From positions 1 to 8,238 of the forward strand of contig CARJCM010000054.1 in assembly GCA_948999435.1 (NCBI GenBank): a stretch of DNA of 8,238 nt. Reading direction: 5' to 3'. The stretch comes from an uncultured Bacilli bacterium. GTDB taxonomy: Bacteria; Bacillota_I; Bacilli_A; RF39; UBA660. The first letter of the stretch is position 1; every line of letters begins with the position of its first letter. Positions 1 through 5,809 of this stretch are shown one piece after another. The position numbers and the translations under genes were made by a program. Under the pieces are notes generated by a model, which searched no databases, was not told the origin of the DNA, and saw only the letters and a list, made by a program, of their open reading frames with translations.

Positions 1-53
1 TAGACAATAATTCCCTTACAGTGTATATCCGCAGGCTTCGGACAAAAATTGAG
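1..53 (+). pseudogene. C-terminal fragment of an OmpR/PhoB-family response regulator
   Basis: Read from base 3, this stretch encodes DNNSLTVYIRRLRTKIE. That is the recognition-helix end of the winged-helix DNA-binding domain of OmpR/PhoB response regulators, whose usual form is D-x-x-[ST]-[LV]-x-V-x-I-x-R-L-R-x-K-[IL]-E. Normal family members continue with a DP-containing turn and a 'TVRGxGY' hairpin; neither follows. Instead, base 53 onward is in another frame and encodes a cadherin-like domain. About 38% G+C and the arginine codons CGC, AGG and CGG contrast with the AGA/CGT habit of the rest of the window. Both ends are missing, so no function is expected here. It may be a chimeric contig end or a true recombination junction. 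The family match is strong although only 17 residues are available. Confidence 0.7.
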
Positions 54-1186
54 GTAATAAAAATACTTATATTATTAATGTTAATCGTAAAGATCCTAGC
101 GGTAAACAAGAGAATAAGTCTAATGATAGTTACTTAAATAGTTTAGTAGTTAATGGTGCAACTATTAGTCCTAATTTTGATAAAGATGTAAGTAGTTATA
201 CTGTTATTGTTCCTTATGATATGGAAAAACTAGATATTAGTTATGTAACAAGTAATAATAAAGCTAAAGTAGAAATTATTGGTAATGATGAATTACAAGT
301 TGGTACTAATAATGTTCAAGTTAAAGTAACTGCTGAAGATGGTAGTGTTCGTATTTATATGATTAATGCTACTCGTGCAGCATTTAGTGCGAAAAATAAT
401 TTGAAAATATTAAGTGCTAATGGATTTACTTTAAATCCTAGTTTTGATAAAGATAGGTTAGAATATAACTTAAAAGTTAAATCTAATACTGATAGTTTAG
501 ATTTAACTGCTATCGCTGAAAATGAAAATGCTAAAGTAGAAATTACTGGCAATGGAAACTTTAAAACTGGTAATAATGTTGTTTTAATTAAAGTTACTGA
601 TGAAAATGGATTTACAAAATATTATCAAATTAATGTTGATAAACCAGAAGCAGCAGTTATGGGTATGAGCTTAGGTCAATTCTTAATGTTCTTATTATTA
701 GGTCTTGGATTACTTGGAGTTTTAATTCTACTTATTGTTCTTTTAAAGAGAAGAAAAGATAGAGAAGATAAAAAACAAGTTGTTATGCAACCAACTCCAC
801 CAACACCAGTTATTGATTTTAAACCAGAATTTAATTTTGGTTCTAGAAATGGTACTGATGATGATGTGGTTTATCCAGGTGGAGTACTAAATCAAGGTAA
901 TGGTCAAATCCCTAATACTGAACCTCCTAAAAAATTAATGGAAGCTGATTATGAAGATTTAACAGATGAAGACTTAGAAGAAGTTACTAGAAGTTTTGAT
1001 TTCTTCGACCAAACTATTACCAAAGATGAACTTATAGCAGCTATCCGTGAAGGTATGGAAACTCATAATACTGATAAACTTAGAATGTTATTAAAACAAG
1101 ATGAATTAAATCAATTAAAAAAAGAAATAAAAAGGAAAGAAATGGCTAAAAAACAAAATCGGAGTGATAAGTATGACAGATTTTAA
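53..1186 (+). CDS. Membrane-anchored cadherin-like repeat surface protein, 5'-truncated
   Basis: The open frame begins at the junction near base 53, and the gene is missing its 5' end. The ATG at 221 is not the start: the conserved first strands of a repeat (LNSLVV...FDKDVSSYTVIV) lie upstream of it in the same frame. In order: the tail of one cadherin-like beta-sandwich repeat (53-91), two full repeats (about 131-376 and 392-640), one transmembrane helix (about 670-746) followed by a KRRK stop-transfer signal, then a roughly 145-residue cytoplasmic tail. The tail has a proline-rich stretch, an acidic segment (YEDLTDEDLEE) and a charged helical end. The family (cadherin-like beta sandwich, PF12733 type) is common in bacterial surface and carbohydrate-related proteins. 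The orientation implies extracellular repeats and an inside tail. The gene overlaps the next one by 14 bases, so translation is probably coupled. The binding partner is unknown. Confidence 0.8.
   Translation, partial: GNKNTYIINVNRKDPSGKQENKSNDSYLNSLVVNGATISPNFDKDVSSYTVIVPYDMEKLDISYVTSNNKAKVEIIGNDELQVGTNNVQVKVTAEDGSVRIYMINATRAAFSAKNNLKILSANGFTLNPSFDKDRLEYNLKVKSNTDSLDLTAIAENENAKVEITGNGNFKTGNNVVLIKVTDENGFTKYYQINVDKPEAAVMGMSLGQFLMFLLLGLGLLGVLILLIVLLKRRKDREDKKQVVMQPTPPTPVIDFKPEFNFGSRNGTDDDVVYPGGVLNQGNGQIPNTEPPKKLMEADYEDLTDEDLEEVTRSFDFFDQTITKDELIAAIREGMETHNTDKLRMLLKQDELNQLKKEIKRKEMAKKQNRSDKYDRF
1161..1175 (+). promoter_or_regulatory. Ribosome binding site that sets the start of the cohesin-domain gene
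   Basis: GGAG at 1161-1164 lies 8 bases before ATG 1173, a good Shine-Dalgarno distance. The in-frame GTG at 1164 overlaps the GGAG itself and has no such site upstream, so 1173 is the better start. The site lies inside the end of the preceding gene, which fits translational coupling. Confidence 0.65.
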
Positions 1187-2915
1187 AAGAAATATAAAGT
1201 TTTTAGCTTTTGCTATCACTTTATTTCTTTTTTCCTATTTAAATGTTTATGCTGCTGGTAGTGCATCTTTAAGTGTTACTGGAACTTCTAGTGTAATAGT
1301 AGGTAAGAATGTTGAAATAACAATTAAAGTTAGTAATTTGAGTAATATTCCTAATGGTATATCCGGAGTGCAAGGAATAGTAAATTATGAATCTGAATAT
1401 TTAGCATTTGAAAAAAGTAGTTCTTTGGCAGTATATAATGTTGTTTATCAAGATAATGTAAAAAAGTTTATTGGATTTGCAGTTGGTAATAATATTAATA
1501 GTGATTCAGGATTAATAAAACTTGTTTTTAAGACTAAAAAAGAAGGTAATACACATATTAGTCTTTCAGGAATTAAGCTTGTAGATGGTAACTCGGAAGT
1601 GGTTTCCACTAAAGCTTCTTCTTTAAATATCAAAATTAATCCTGTTCCTAGTTCTAATGCTAATCTTTCAAGTTTAAGTGTATCAAATGGTTCTATTAAC
1701 TTTAATAAAGATATTACTAATTATAGTGTTAAAGTAGGTAGTGATGTTACTAGTATTAATGTTAGTGCTAGTGCTGAGGATAGTGGAGCTAAAATAAGTG
1801 GTACTGGTTCTAAATCTTTAAATTATGGTGATAATAAAATAAATGTTGTTGTTACGGCACCTAGTGGTGATAAAAAAACTTATACTATTACAGTAACTAG
1901 AGAAGATAATCGAAGTAAGAATAATAATCTATCTAGTATTAAGCTTAGTACTGGTACTCTTAGTCCAAGTTTTAGTAGTGGTAGAACTACTTATAATGTA
2001 AGTGTACCTTTTGAAGTATCTAGTATTAAAGTGGAAGCGACTGCAGAAGATTCAAAATCAAAAGTAGTAGTGAGTGGGGGCTCTAGTTTAAAAGCTGGTA
2101 AAGTTACTAATGTTACAATTAAAGTAACCGCTGAGAATGGTTCTGTTAAAACTTATACTGTTAAAGTAACAAGAGGTAAAGATCCTAATGCAGCTGAAGA
2201 AAAAAATACAAATAATAATTTAGCTAGTTTAACATTAGGACAAGACATTACTTTAAATCCTAAATTTAATAAAAATACAACTAGTTATGAGGTAGAAGTT
2301 CCTTATAAAATTAAAAATTTGGAAATAGAAGCAACGCCCGAAGATGAAGCTTTTGCTAAAGTAGATATTACAGGAGCTGATAATCTACAAGTTGGAGAAA
2401 ATGAGGTTAAGATAGTTGTAACCGCTGAAGATGGTAAAACTAAAGAGTATATTATAAAAGTTACAAGATTAGAGGGAACACCTGAAGAAATTGAAAATGA
2501 TAAACCAGATGAAGATAAAGATGTTTTTGAAGAAGTTATTCCTCATTTACTTAAAGGTGTAAATATTTCTAATGGAAAATTAACTAGTAAATTTGATAGT
2601 AAAAAGTTTGTTTATTATTATAAAAAGAATAAAGGTTTTAAAATAGATGGTATTCCTAATGATGAAGGAGATAAAGTTACAATTTATGAACGAGATGGTG
2701 TTATAACTATTGTTGTAGGTGAAAGTTTGGATGAAGCTAATGTTTATACTTTTATTCCAAAAGAAACTAATATTGTAGCAATTATAATTACTGCATGTTC
2801 AATTTTATTTATTGGAGGAGGTACTTTCTTAGGTTATAAATGTGGACTTAAGAATATTAATAAATCTAGAAAAAATAAAGGTAAAGAAGTTGAATTACCT
2901 GTATTTGGAGAGTAA
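1173..2915 (+). CDS. Secreted, membrane-anchored protein with cohesin-like domain and cadherin-like repeats
   Basis: A 580-residue surface protein. Residues 1-28 form a Sec signal peptide (DFKRNIK, a hydrophobic core, then VYAAG at the likely cleavage site). Residues about 30-155 resemble a cohesin domain: 'V.VGKNVEITIKVSN', a 'GVQGIVNYES..LAFEK' strand pair, and 'SGLIKLVFKTK..GNTHISLSG'. Three cadherin-like beta-sandwich repeats follow (about 162-243, 250-334, 347-432), each ending in a K-x-Y-x-I/V-x-V-T-R strand. A fourth, degenerate one lies at about 459-532. A transmembrane helix at about 534-560 and a short basic tail anchor it; there is no LPXTG sorting motif. Cohesins bind dockerins in cellulosomes, and related domains serve in cell-surface assemblies. 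The true ligand here is not known. It is the last gene of the operon and is followed directly by a terminator. Starting at ATG 1173 rather than GTG 1164 is supported by the GGAG site. Confidence 0.82.
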   Translation: MTDFKRNIKFLAFAITLFLFSYLNVYAAGSASLSVTGTSSVIVGKNVEITIKVSNLSNIPNGISGVQGIVNYESEYLAFEKSSSLAVYNVVYQDNVKKFIGFAVGNNINSDSGLIKLVFKTKKEGNTHISLSGIKLVDGNSEVVSTKASSLNIKINPVPSSNANLSSLSVSNGSINFNKDITNYSVKVGSDVTSINVSASAEDSGAKISGTGSKSLNYGDNKINVVVTAPSGDKKTYTITVTREDNRSKNNNLSSIKLSTGTLSPSFSSGRTTYNVSVPFEVSSIKVEATAEDSKSKVVVSGGSSLKAGKVTNVTIKVTAENGSVKTYTVKVTRGKDPNAAEEKNTNNNLASLTLGQDITLNPKFNKNTTSYEVEVPYKIKNLEIEATPEDEAFAKVDITGADNLQVGENEVKIVVTAEDGKTKEYIIKVTRLEGTPEEIENDKPDEDKDVFEEVIPHLLKGVNISNGKLTSKFDSKKFVYYYKKNKGFKIDGIPNDEGDKVTIYERDGVITIVVGESLDEANVYTFIPKETNIVAIIITACSILFIGGGTFLGYKCGLKNINKSRKNKGKEVELPVFGE

Positions 2916-2940
2916 GTTAAAAAAACTTATTCTTTTTTTT
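2910..2940 (+). terminator. Intrinsic terminator of the surface-protein operon
   Basis: GAGTAAGTT (2910-2918) pairs with AACTTATTC (2924-2932) to give a 9-bp stem with one G-T pair and a 5-A loop, followed by eight T (2933-2940). The stop codon of the cohesin-domain gene (TAA 2913-2915) lies inside the 5' arm. This marks the end of the transcription unit and separates it from the nuclease gene and Tad operon. Confidence 0.85.
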
Positions 2941-2994
2941 GTAATAAACATGTAAAGAAATAAAAAAACAAATTTTAGTTTTTTGGTGAGAAAT

Positions 2995-3054
2995 ATGATA
3001 TTTTTTAAACAGAATCTCAAAAATTGGTTAAGCAGATTTATGCTTTTTGGCTAA
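2995..3054 (+). CDS. Possible 19-codon leader ORF (hydrophobic, cationic peptide)
   Basis: ATG 2995 opens a 19-codon frame reading MIFFKQNLKNWLSRFMLFG, closed by TAA 3052-3054. GGTGAG at 2985-2990 could serve as a ribosome site, 4 bases before the ATG, which is closer than ideal. The peptide would be amphipathic with four basic residues (two Lys, one Arg and another Lys-rich stretch) and no acidic residue. It ends inside the second copy of the direct repeat and just before a hairpin, a layout that would suit a leader peptide. There is no homology evidence and a frame this short can occur by chance. Confidence 0.15.
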   Translation: MIFFKQNLKNWLSRFMLFG

Positions 3055-3062
3055 GTAGATTT
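3024..3062 (+). repeat. Pair of 16-bp direct repeats upstream of the nuclease gene
   Basis: TTGGTTAAGCAGATTT at 3024-3039 is repeated as TTGGCTAAGTAGATTT at 3047-3062: 14 of 16 bases match, both differences are T/C transitions, and the copies are offset by 23 bases (close to two helical turns). They lie upstream of a TTGACA and the nuclease start. They could be a paired operator or simply a small duplication. Confidence 0.55.
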
Positions 3063-3073
3063 TGAAAAATCTG
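3033..3073 (+). promoter_or_regulatory. Two mutually exclusive hairpins in the nuclease-gene leader
   Basis: The arm AAATCTG (3067-3073) is the exact complement of CAGATTT (3033-3039). The overlapping arm AAAATCT (3066-3072) is the exact complement of AGATTTT (3057-3063), with only a 2-base loop unless the inner pair opens. The same 3' arm can therefore fold with either copy of the direct repeat but not both. No long T-run follows, so it is not a convincing terminator. A switching role is inference. Confidence 0.3.
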
Positions 3074-3077
3074 TATT

Positions 3078-3106
3078 TTGACAACCTGGACTAATTATGT
3101 TAAGGT
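3078..3106 (+). promoter_or_regulatory. Possible promoter for the nuclease gene
   Basis: A perfect TTGACA lies at 3078-3083. At 17 bases' spacing the -10 would be TAAGGT (3101-3106), which matches the TATAAT consensus poorly, and transcription would start almost at the ribosome site. The placement downstream of a strong terminator favours a promoter somewhere in 2941-3110, but this exact one is weakly supported. Confidence 0.25.
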
Positions 3107-3127
3107 GATGAAAAGGAGATATTATTT

Positions 3128-3772
3128 ATGGAAAAGCAGAACTATTATGTAGAGATTGAGAATTGCATTAAAAGAAATGAGATTAATAAAAAAAGAAGAG
3201 TATTAGAAGAAAATTACGATACTTTAAGAAATTATTGGGAAATAGGAAAACTTTTAGTTGAAGCTCAAGGTGGAAGTAATAAAGCAAAGTATGGAAACGA
3301 ATTAATAAAAAAGTGGAGTATTCTATATACTAAAAATTATGGTAAAGGATATAATAAATCTAACTTATTTAAATTTCGTCAATTTTATTTGACTTTTCCA
3401 ATAATCTCCACAGTGTGGAGACAATTGACTTGGAGTCATTTTAGAGAAGTTTTAATAATTAAAGATGAATGTGAAAGAAATTATTATCTTAATTTATGTG
3501 TAGAACGAAATCTGTCTGTTAGAAGATTGCAAGAAGAAATAAAATCTAATTCTTTTGAAAGATTAATAGATAAACATAAACATATAGAGCTAATTACTTT
3601 TAAAAAAGAGTATTCCATAACAAGTGATATGAGAAATCCAGTAATTATAAAAGTAGATAAAAATAAAGAAATTAGAAGTGAAAAAGATTTAGAGTTAACA
3701 ATATTATCAGAAATAGAGTTTATATTAACTCAATTAGGTATTGGTTATACTTTTGTAGGAAAGTCAGTATAA
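3128..3772 (+). CDS. DUF1016/YhcG-type nuclease, N-terminal part (frameshifted gene)
   Basis: 214 residues beginning at ATG 3128, with GGAG at 3115-3118 placed 9 bases upstream. Residues about 10-150 match the helical DUF1016 N-terminal domain: 'LRNYWEIGKLLVEAQ', 'YGNELIKKWS', 'GYNKSNLFKFRQFY', and 'LTWSHFREVLIIKDECERNYYL', followed by 'NLSVRRLQEEI'. From about residue 185 the YhcG C-terminal nuclease domain begins (ELTILSEIEFILTQLGIGYTFVG), but the frame ends after GKSV at TAA 3770. The rest of the nuclease, including its catalytic residues, continues one base off. This product alone therefore lacks the PD-(D/E)XK core. Full-length relatives are roughly 340-370 residues; the two parts here add to about 300. 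Members of the family are putative nucleases whose role is poorly defined, some of them near restriction or mobile genes. A sequencing error is the main alternative to real inactivation. Confidence 0.75.
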   Translation: MEKQNYYVEIENCIKRNEINKKRRVLEENYDTLRNYWEIGKLLVEAQGGSNKAKYGNELIKKWSILYTKNYGKGYNKSNLFKFRQFYLTFPIISTVWRQLTWSHFREVLIIKDECERNYYLNLCVERNLSVRRLQEEIKSNSFERLIDKHKHIELITFKKEYSITSDMRNPVIIKVDKNKEIRSEKDLELTILSEIEFILTQLGIGYTFVGKSV

Positions 3773-4037
3773 AATAAATAACTATTATATTGATATATTA
3801 CTTTTTAATATAAAATCTAATTGTTATGTTGTAGTAGAGTTAAAACTAAGAAATTTAAAAGTAGAAGATAAAGCTCAAGTAGAAATGTATATGAAACTAG
3901 TTGATGAAAATTTAAAAGAATCTTATCACTCTAAAACAATTGGAATAATAATATCTAAAGAACAAGATAAGTTTGTAGCTAATTTTGTTAGAAGTGATAA
4001 TTTAATTCCTTTGACTTATGAAATTATAAATAAATAG
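3759..4037 (+). pseudogene. Catalytic C-terminal part of the DUF1016/YhcG nuclease, in the shifted frame
   Basis: This frame is one base ahead of the N-terminal part. It opens after TAG 3756-3758 and runs without a stop to TAG 4035-4037. It begins ESQYKINNYYIDILLFN, exactly the sequence expected after 'FVG' in YhcG-type nucleases (FVGrQYrl..dyYIDLLFYn). It carries the PD-(D/E)XK residues: Asp at 3792-3794, then Glu 3837-3839 and Lys 3843-3845 in VVVELKL, plus the downstream Gln in KAQVEMYM. The later motif 'SKTIGIIISKEQDKFVANFV' matches the family's 'PSIGLILCKEKN' strand. It has no start codon or ribosome site of its own near the beginning. All catalytic residues are kept, so the break is recent, a sequence error, or bypassed by frameshifting. 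Confidence 0.8.
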
Positions 4038-4115
4038 TTTTGTTATTTTTTAATGCTTAAAATCTTTACTTTTCTTGGTTTTTATTATATGATTATTATG
4101 ATAAGGGTGAAGGTT
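4038..4115 (+). promoter_or_regulatory. AT-rich region likely to contain the Tad operon promoter
   Basis: Between the nuclease remnant and the pilin gene lie 78 bases of AT-rich DNA. Candidate boxes include TTTACT (4065-4070) and TTGGTT (4075-4080) as -35, and TATTAT or TATGAT (4094-4102) as -10. None combines good boxes, good spacing and room for the ribosome site, so no single promoter can be named. Pilin genes usually need their own strong promoter, and no terminator separates this from the nuclease gene. Confidence 0.25.
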
Positions 4116-4118
4116 ATG
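4103..4118 (+). promoter_or_regulatory. Ribosome binding site that sets the pilin start
   Basis: AAGGGTG at 4103-4109 lies 6 bases before ATG 4116. The upstream in-frame ATG at 4053 has only T-rich sequence before it and would add 21 residues ahead of the short basic leader (MKDKRG) that prepilin peptidase substrates need. The start at 4116 is therefore preferred. Confidence 0.65.
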
Positions 4119-4328
4119 AAAGATAAGCGTGGGCAAGCATTAGTTGAATATATTCTTATTATAGCTTTAATTAGTGTTATTGCAATTGCGCTAGTTAATT
4201 ATTTAGGTGGATACTTAAAAGATGCTATAACTAAAACTTCTTGTAGTCTTTCTGATGAAGTATATGTCAAAGGAAAAAAGGCTGGAGAAGGGAAATGTGA
4301 ACCTAAAGAAGTACAAGAAAATAACTAA
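4116..4328 (+). CDS. flp: Flp-type (type IVb) pilin of the Tad pilus
   Basis: A 70-residue prepilin. The leader MKDKRG is followed by QALVEY, so prepilin peptidase should cut after Gly6 to leave Gln1 and the conserved Glu5-Tyr6 pair of Flp pilins. The hydrophobic helix (residues about 8-30) serves first as membrane anchor and then as fibre core. The C-terminal part is polar, with Cys43 and Cys61 that could form a disulfide loop, unusual for the small Flp class. As first gene of the Tad cluster, with its own strong ribosome site, it is the best candidate for the major pilin. The TadE-like gene follows after 20 bases. The start is taken at 4116, not 4053. A minor pilin is possible if another flp gene exists elsewhere. 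Confidence 0.8.
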   Translation: MKDKRGQALVEYILIIALISVIAIALVNYLGGYLKDAITKTSCSLSDEVYVKGKKAGEGKCEPKEVQENN

Positions 4329-4348
4329 ACTTATGAGGGGAAGATTAG

Positions 4349-4681
4349 ATGTTGAACAAGAGAGGGCAAGCATTAGTTGAGTTTGTAATTATTTTGCCAA
4401 TCTTTATTTTGCTTGTTCTAGGATGTATTGACATTGGTAATATAATGTATACAAAAATGAATTTAGAAGAGCAAATAAGTGATGTGGTTGATTATTATAA
4501 AAATGGTAAAACTATTGAAGAAATAAAAGATAAGCTAGATATTGAAGTTAATATTAGAAAAAACGCAGAATATACTGATATTTTATTAACTAAAACTATT
4601 GATATTATTACACCGGGATTACAATTTGTTTTTGATAATCCTTATAAGATAATAGTAGAAAGAAGTATCTTAAATGAATAA
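4349..4681 (+). CDS. tadE: TadE-like pseudopilin
   Basis: 110 residues, with GAGGGG (4335-4340) 8 bases before the ATG. The leader MLNKRG precedes QALVEF, giving a cleavage site after Gly6 with Glu at +5 and Phe at +6. The helix 'VIILPIFILLVLGCIDIGNIMYTK' is typical of TadE/TadG-like proteins, in which a D-x-G motif follows the hydrophobic stretch. The remainder is a short alpha/beta domain with a heptad-like segment (KTIEEIKDKLDIE). Such minor pseudopilins are processed by the same peptidase as Flp and are needed for pilus assembly. The gene overlaps the next by 8 bases (ATG 4674 inside its last codons). Assignment to TadE rather than TadF or TadG rests on gene order and length. Confidence 0.72.
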   Translation: MLNKRGQALVEFVIILPIFILLVLGCIDIGNIMYTKMNLEEQISDVVDYYKNGKTIEEIKDKLDIEVNIRKNAEYTDILLTKTIDIITPGLQFVFDNPYKIIVERSILNE

Positions 4682-5033
4682 GCATGGACAAACTCTTATC
4701 TTATTTGTAATCTTAATTCCTATTATACTACTATTATTAGCATTTGTAGTAGATATAGGACTTGTAATTACTAATAAAATAAAAACAGAAGAAGTTACGA
4801 AACAAGTTATAAAAGATGCTTATTTATTAGATGATAATAAAATAATAGAGTTATTGCAAAAAAATAAAATTAATACTAGTAATATAAATATTTACCATGA
4901 AGATAATAAACTTAAAATAGTAGTAAAACAAGAAATAAAAAGTATTTTTGGGGGCATTGTAGGAATAAAAAAATATAAAATAAATGTGTCAGTTACAGGA
5001 ATAATGGAAAATGATAAAGTGAATTTTTTATAG
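4674..5033 (+). CDS. TadG/TadE-like pseudopilin without the usual Glu5
   Basis: 119 residues, beginning inside the end of the TadE-like gene; there is no good separate ribosome site, so it probably depends on coupled translation. The leader MNKHG is followed by QTLILF and a long hydrophobic helix ending in VVDIGLVITNK, the same D-x-G layout as its neighbour. At mature position 5, where pilins and most pseudopilins have Glu, it has Leu. The soluble part (about residues 40-119) is predicted alpha/beta with many Lys and Asn and lacks the large von Willebrand-type region of proteobacterial TadG. It is likely a minor pseudopilin at a specialised position, perhaps the tip (inference). TadZ follows 11 bases downstream. 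Confidence 0.65.
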   Translation: MNKHGQTLILFVILIPIILLLLAFVVDIGLVITNKIKTEEVTKQVIKDAYLLDDNKIIELLQKNKINTSNINIYHEDNKLKIVVKQEIKSIFGGIVGIKKYKINVSVTGIMENDKVNFL

Positions 5034-5044
5034 AAGGTGAAATA

Positions 5045-5809
5045 ATGAAGAATAAAGGGCTAACCATTTGTGTTTCAGCGGCTAAAGGTGGTGTAGGTAA
5101 AACTATTACTACACTAAACCTTGCAGGTATATTAGAAGTACTTAATAAAAAAGTACTAATCATTGATTTTGATTTATCTGGTGGAGGTATTAGCGCTGCG
5201 CTTAATTTAGTATCACAAAAAAGTGTTTATACTTTTGTTGATGATTATAATAATAATCGTTTTGAAGATTTTAAAAATTATGTGGTTTCTTATGATAATT
5301 TTATCGATGTTTTAGCAAGTCCTAAAGATCCTAGACAAGCTGGTAAAATTGATCCTAAATATGTGGAAATAATTTTAGAAAAAGCAGTATTTAAATATGA
5401 TGTTGTTTTAATTGATACTAATCATAATTTGAATGATTTTAATATTTTAACAATGGATTTAGTAGACCAAATATTATTCTTAGTTACTAATGATCCTTTT
5501 GATTTAAAAAATATGAGAAGTTTACTCGCTGTTTTTAATGATGTAGGATATAAAAATTATAAAATTATGTTGAATGAAAGTGTTTATCCTTTTAAAAAAT
5601 ATTTTAGTCTTTATGATATTAAAAATATTATAGGAGCTAATATTGATTATGTTTTATCAGCTAGTTTTTATATTAAAAATATCGATACTTTTATTATGAA
5701 TGGAAAGATTATTACTTTAGAACCTAAAGCTGCCCAAGTTTTTGGAAAAGATTTTACTACTCTTATGCAAGTTATAACGGATATTTATAGTAAGGAGGAA
5801 GAAAAATGA
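5045..5809 (+). CDS. tadZ: TadZ/CpaE-type MinD/ParA ATPase
   Basis: A 254-residue SIMIBI-class ATPase. The deviant Walker A motif KGGVGKT is at residues 14-20 (Lys14 signature and Lys19). The A' region IIDFDLSGGG contains Asp41 and Asp43. Walker B/switch II is VVLIDTNHN at 120-128, where family members more often have DxxPG or DTPP. TND.FDLKNMR matches the later base-recognition segment of TadZ/CpaE. It lacks the N-terminal receiver-like domain found in proteobacterial CpaE/TadZ, so only the ATPase core is present. These proteins place the Tad machine in the cell and recruit TadA/CpaF. AAGGTGA (5034-5040) is 4 bases before the ATG, and the stop overlaps the start of tadA by 4 bases (ATGA). 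The gene position makes a chromosome-partition ParA unlikely. Confidence 0.82.
   Translation: MKNKGLTICVSAAKGGVGKTITTLNLAGILEVLNKKVLIIDFDLSGGGISAALNLVSQKSVYTFVDDYNNNRFEDFKNYVVSYDNFIDVLASPKDPRQAGKIDPKYVEIILEKAVFKYDVVLIDTNHNLNDFNILTMDLVDQILFLVTNDPFDLKNMRSLLAVFNDVGYKNYKIMLNESVYPFKKYFSLYDIKNIIGANIDYVLSASFYIKNIDTFIMNGKIITLEPKAAQVFGKDFTTLMQVITDIYSKEEEK

Noticed and set aside
221..223. ATG 221 as the start of the first surface protein
   Set aside because: It lies in the middle of a cadherin-like repeat whose earlier strands are encoded in the same open frame from base 53, and no Shine-Dalgarno site precedes it.
355..552. Antisense frame of 65 codons
   Set aside because: It is the complement of the repeat-rich coding sequence, with no ribosome site or recognisable domain.
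1448..1633. Antisense frame of 61 codons
   Set aside because: It is a shadow of the cohesin-domain coding region, with no independent support.
131..2470. Repeated motifs as a CRISPR array
   Set aside because: The repeats are imperfect, about 250 bases apart and in frame, so they are protein domain repeats.
4026..4050. Possible terminator after the nuclease remnant (AAATAA...TTATTT then T-run)
   Set aside because: The stem is only A-T pairs with a wide loop, too weak to support.
4053..4055. ATG 4053 as the pilin start
   Set aside because: It has no ribosome site and would place 21 hydrophobic residues before the short basic prepilin leader; ATG 4116 has AAGGGTG at proper distance.
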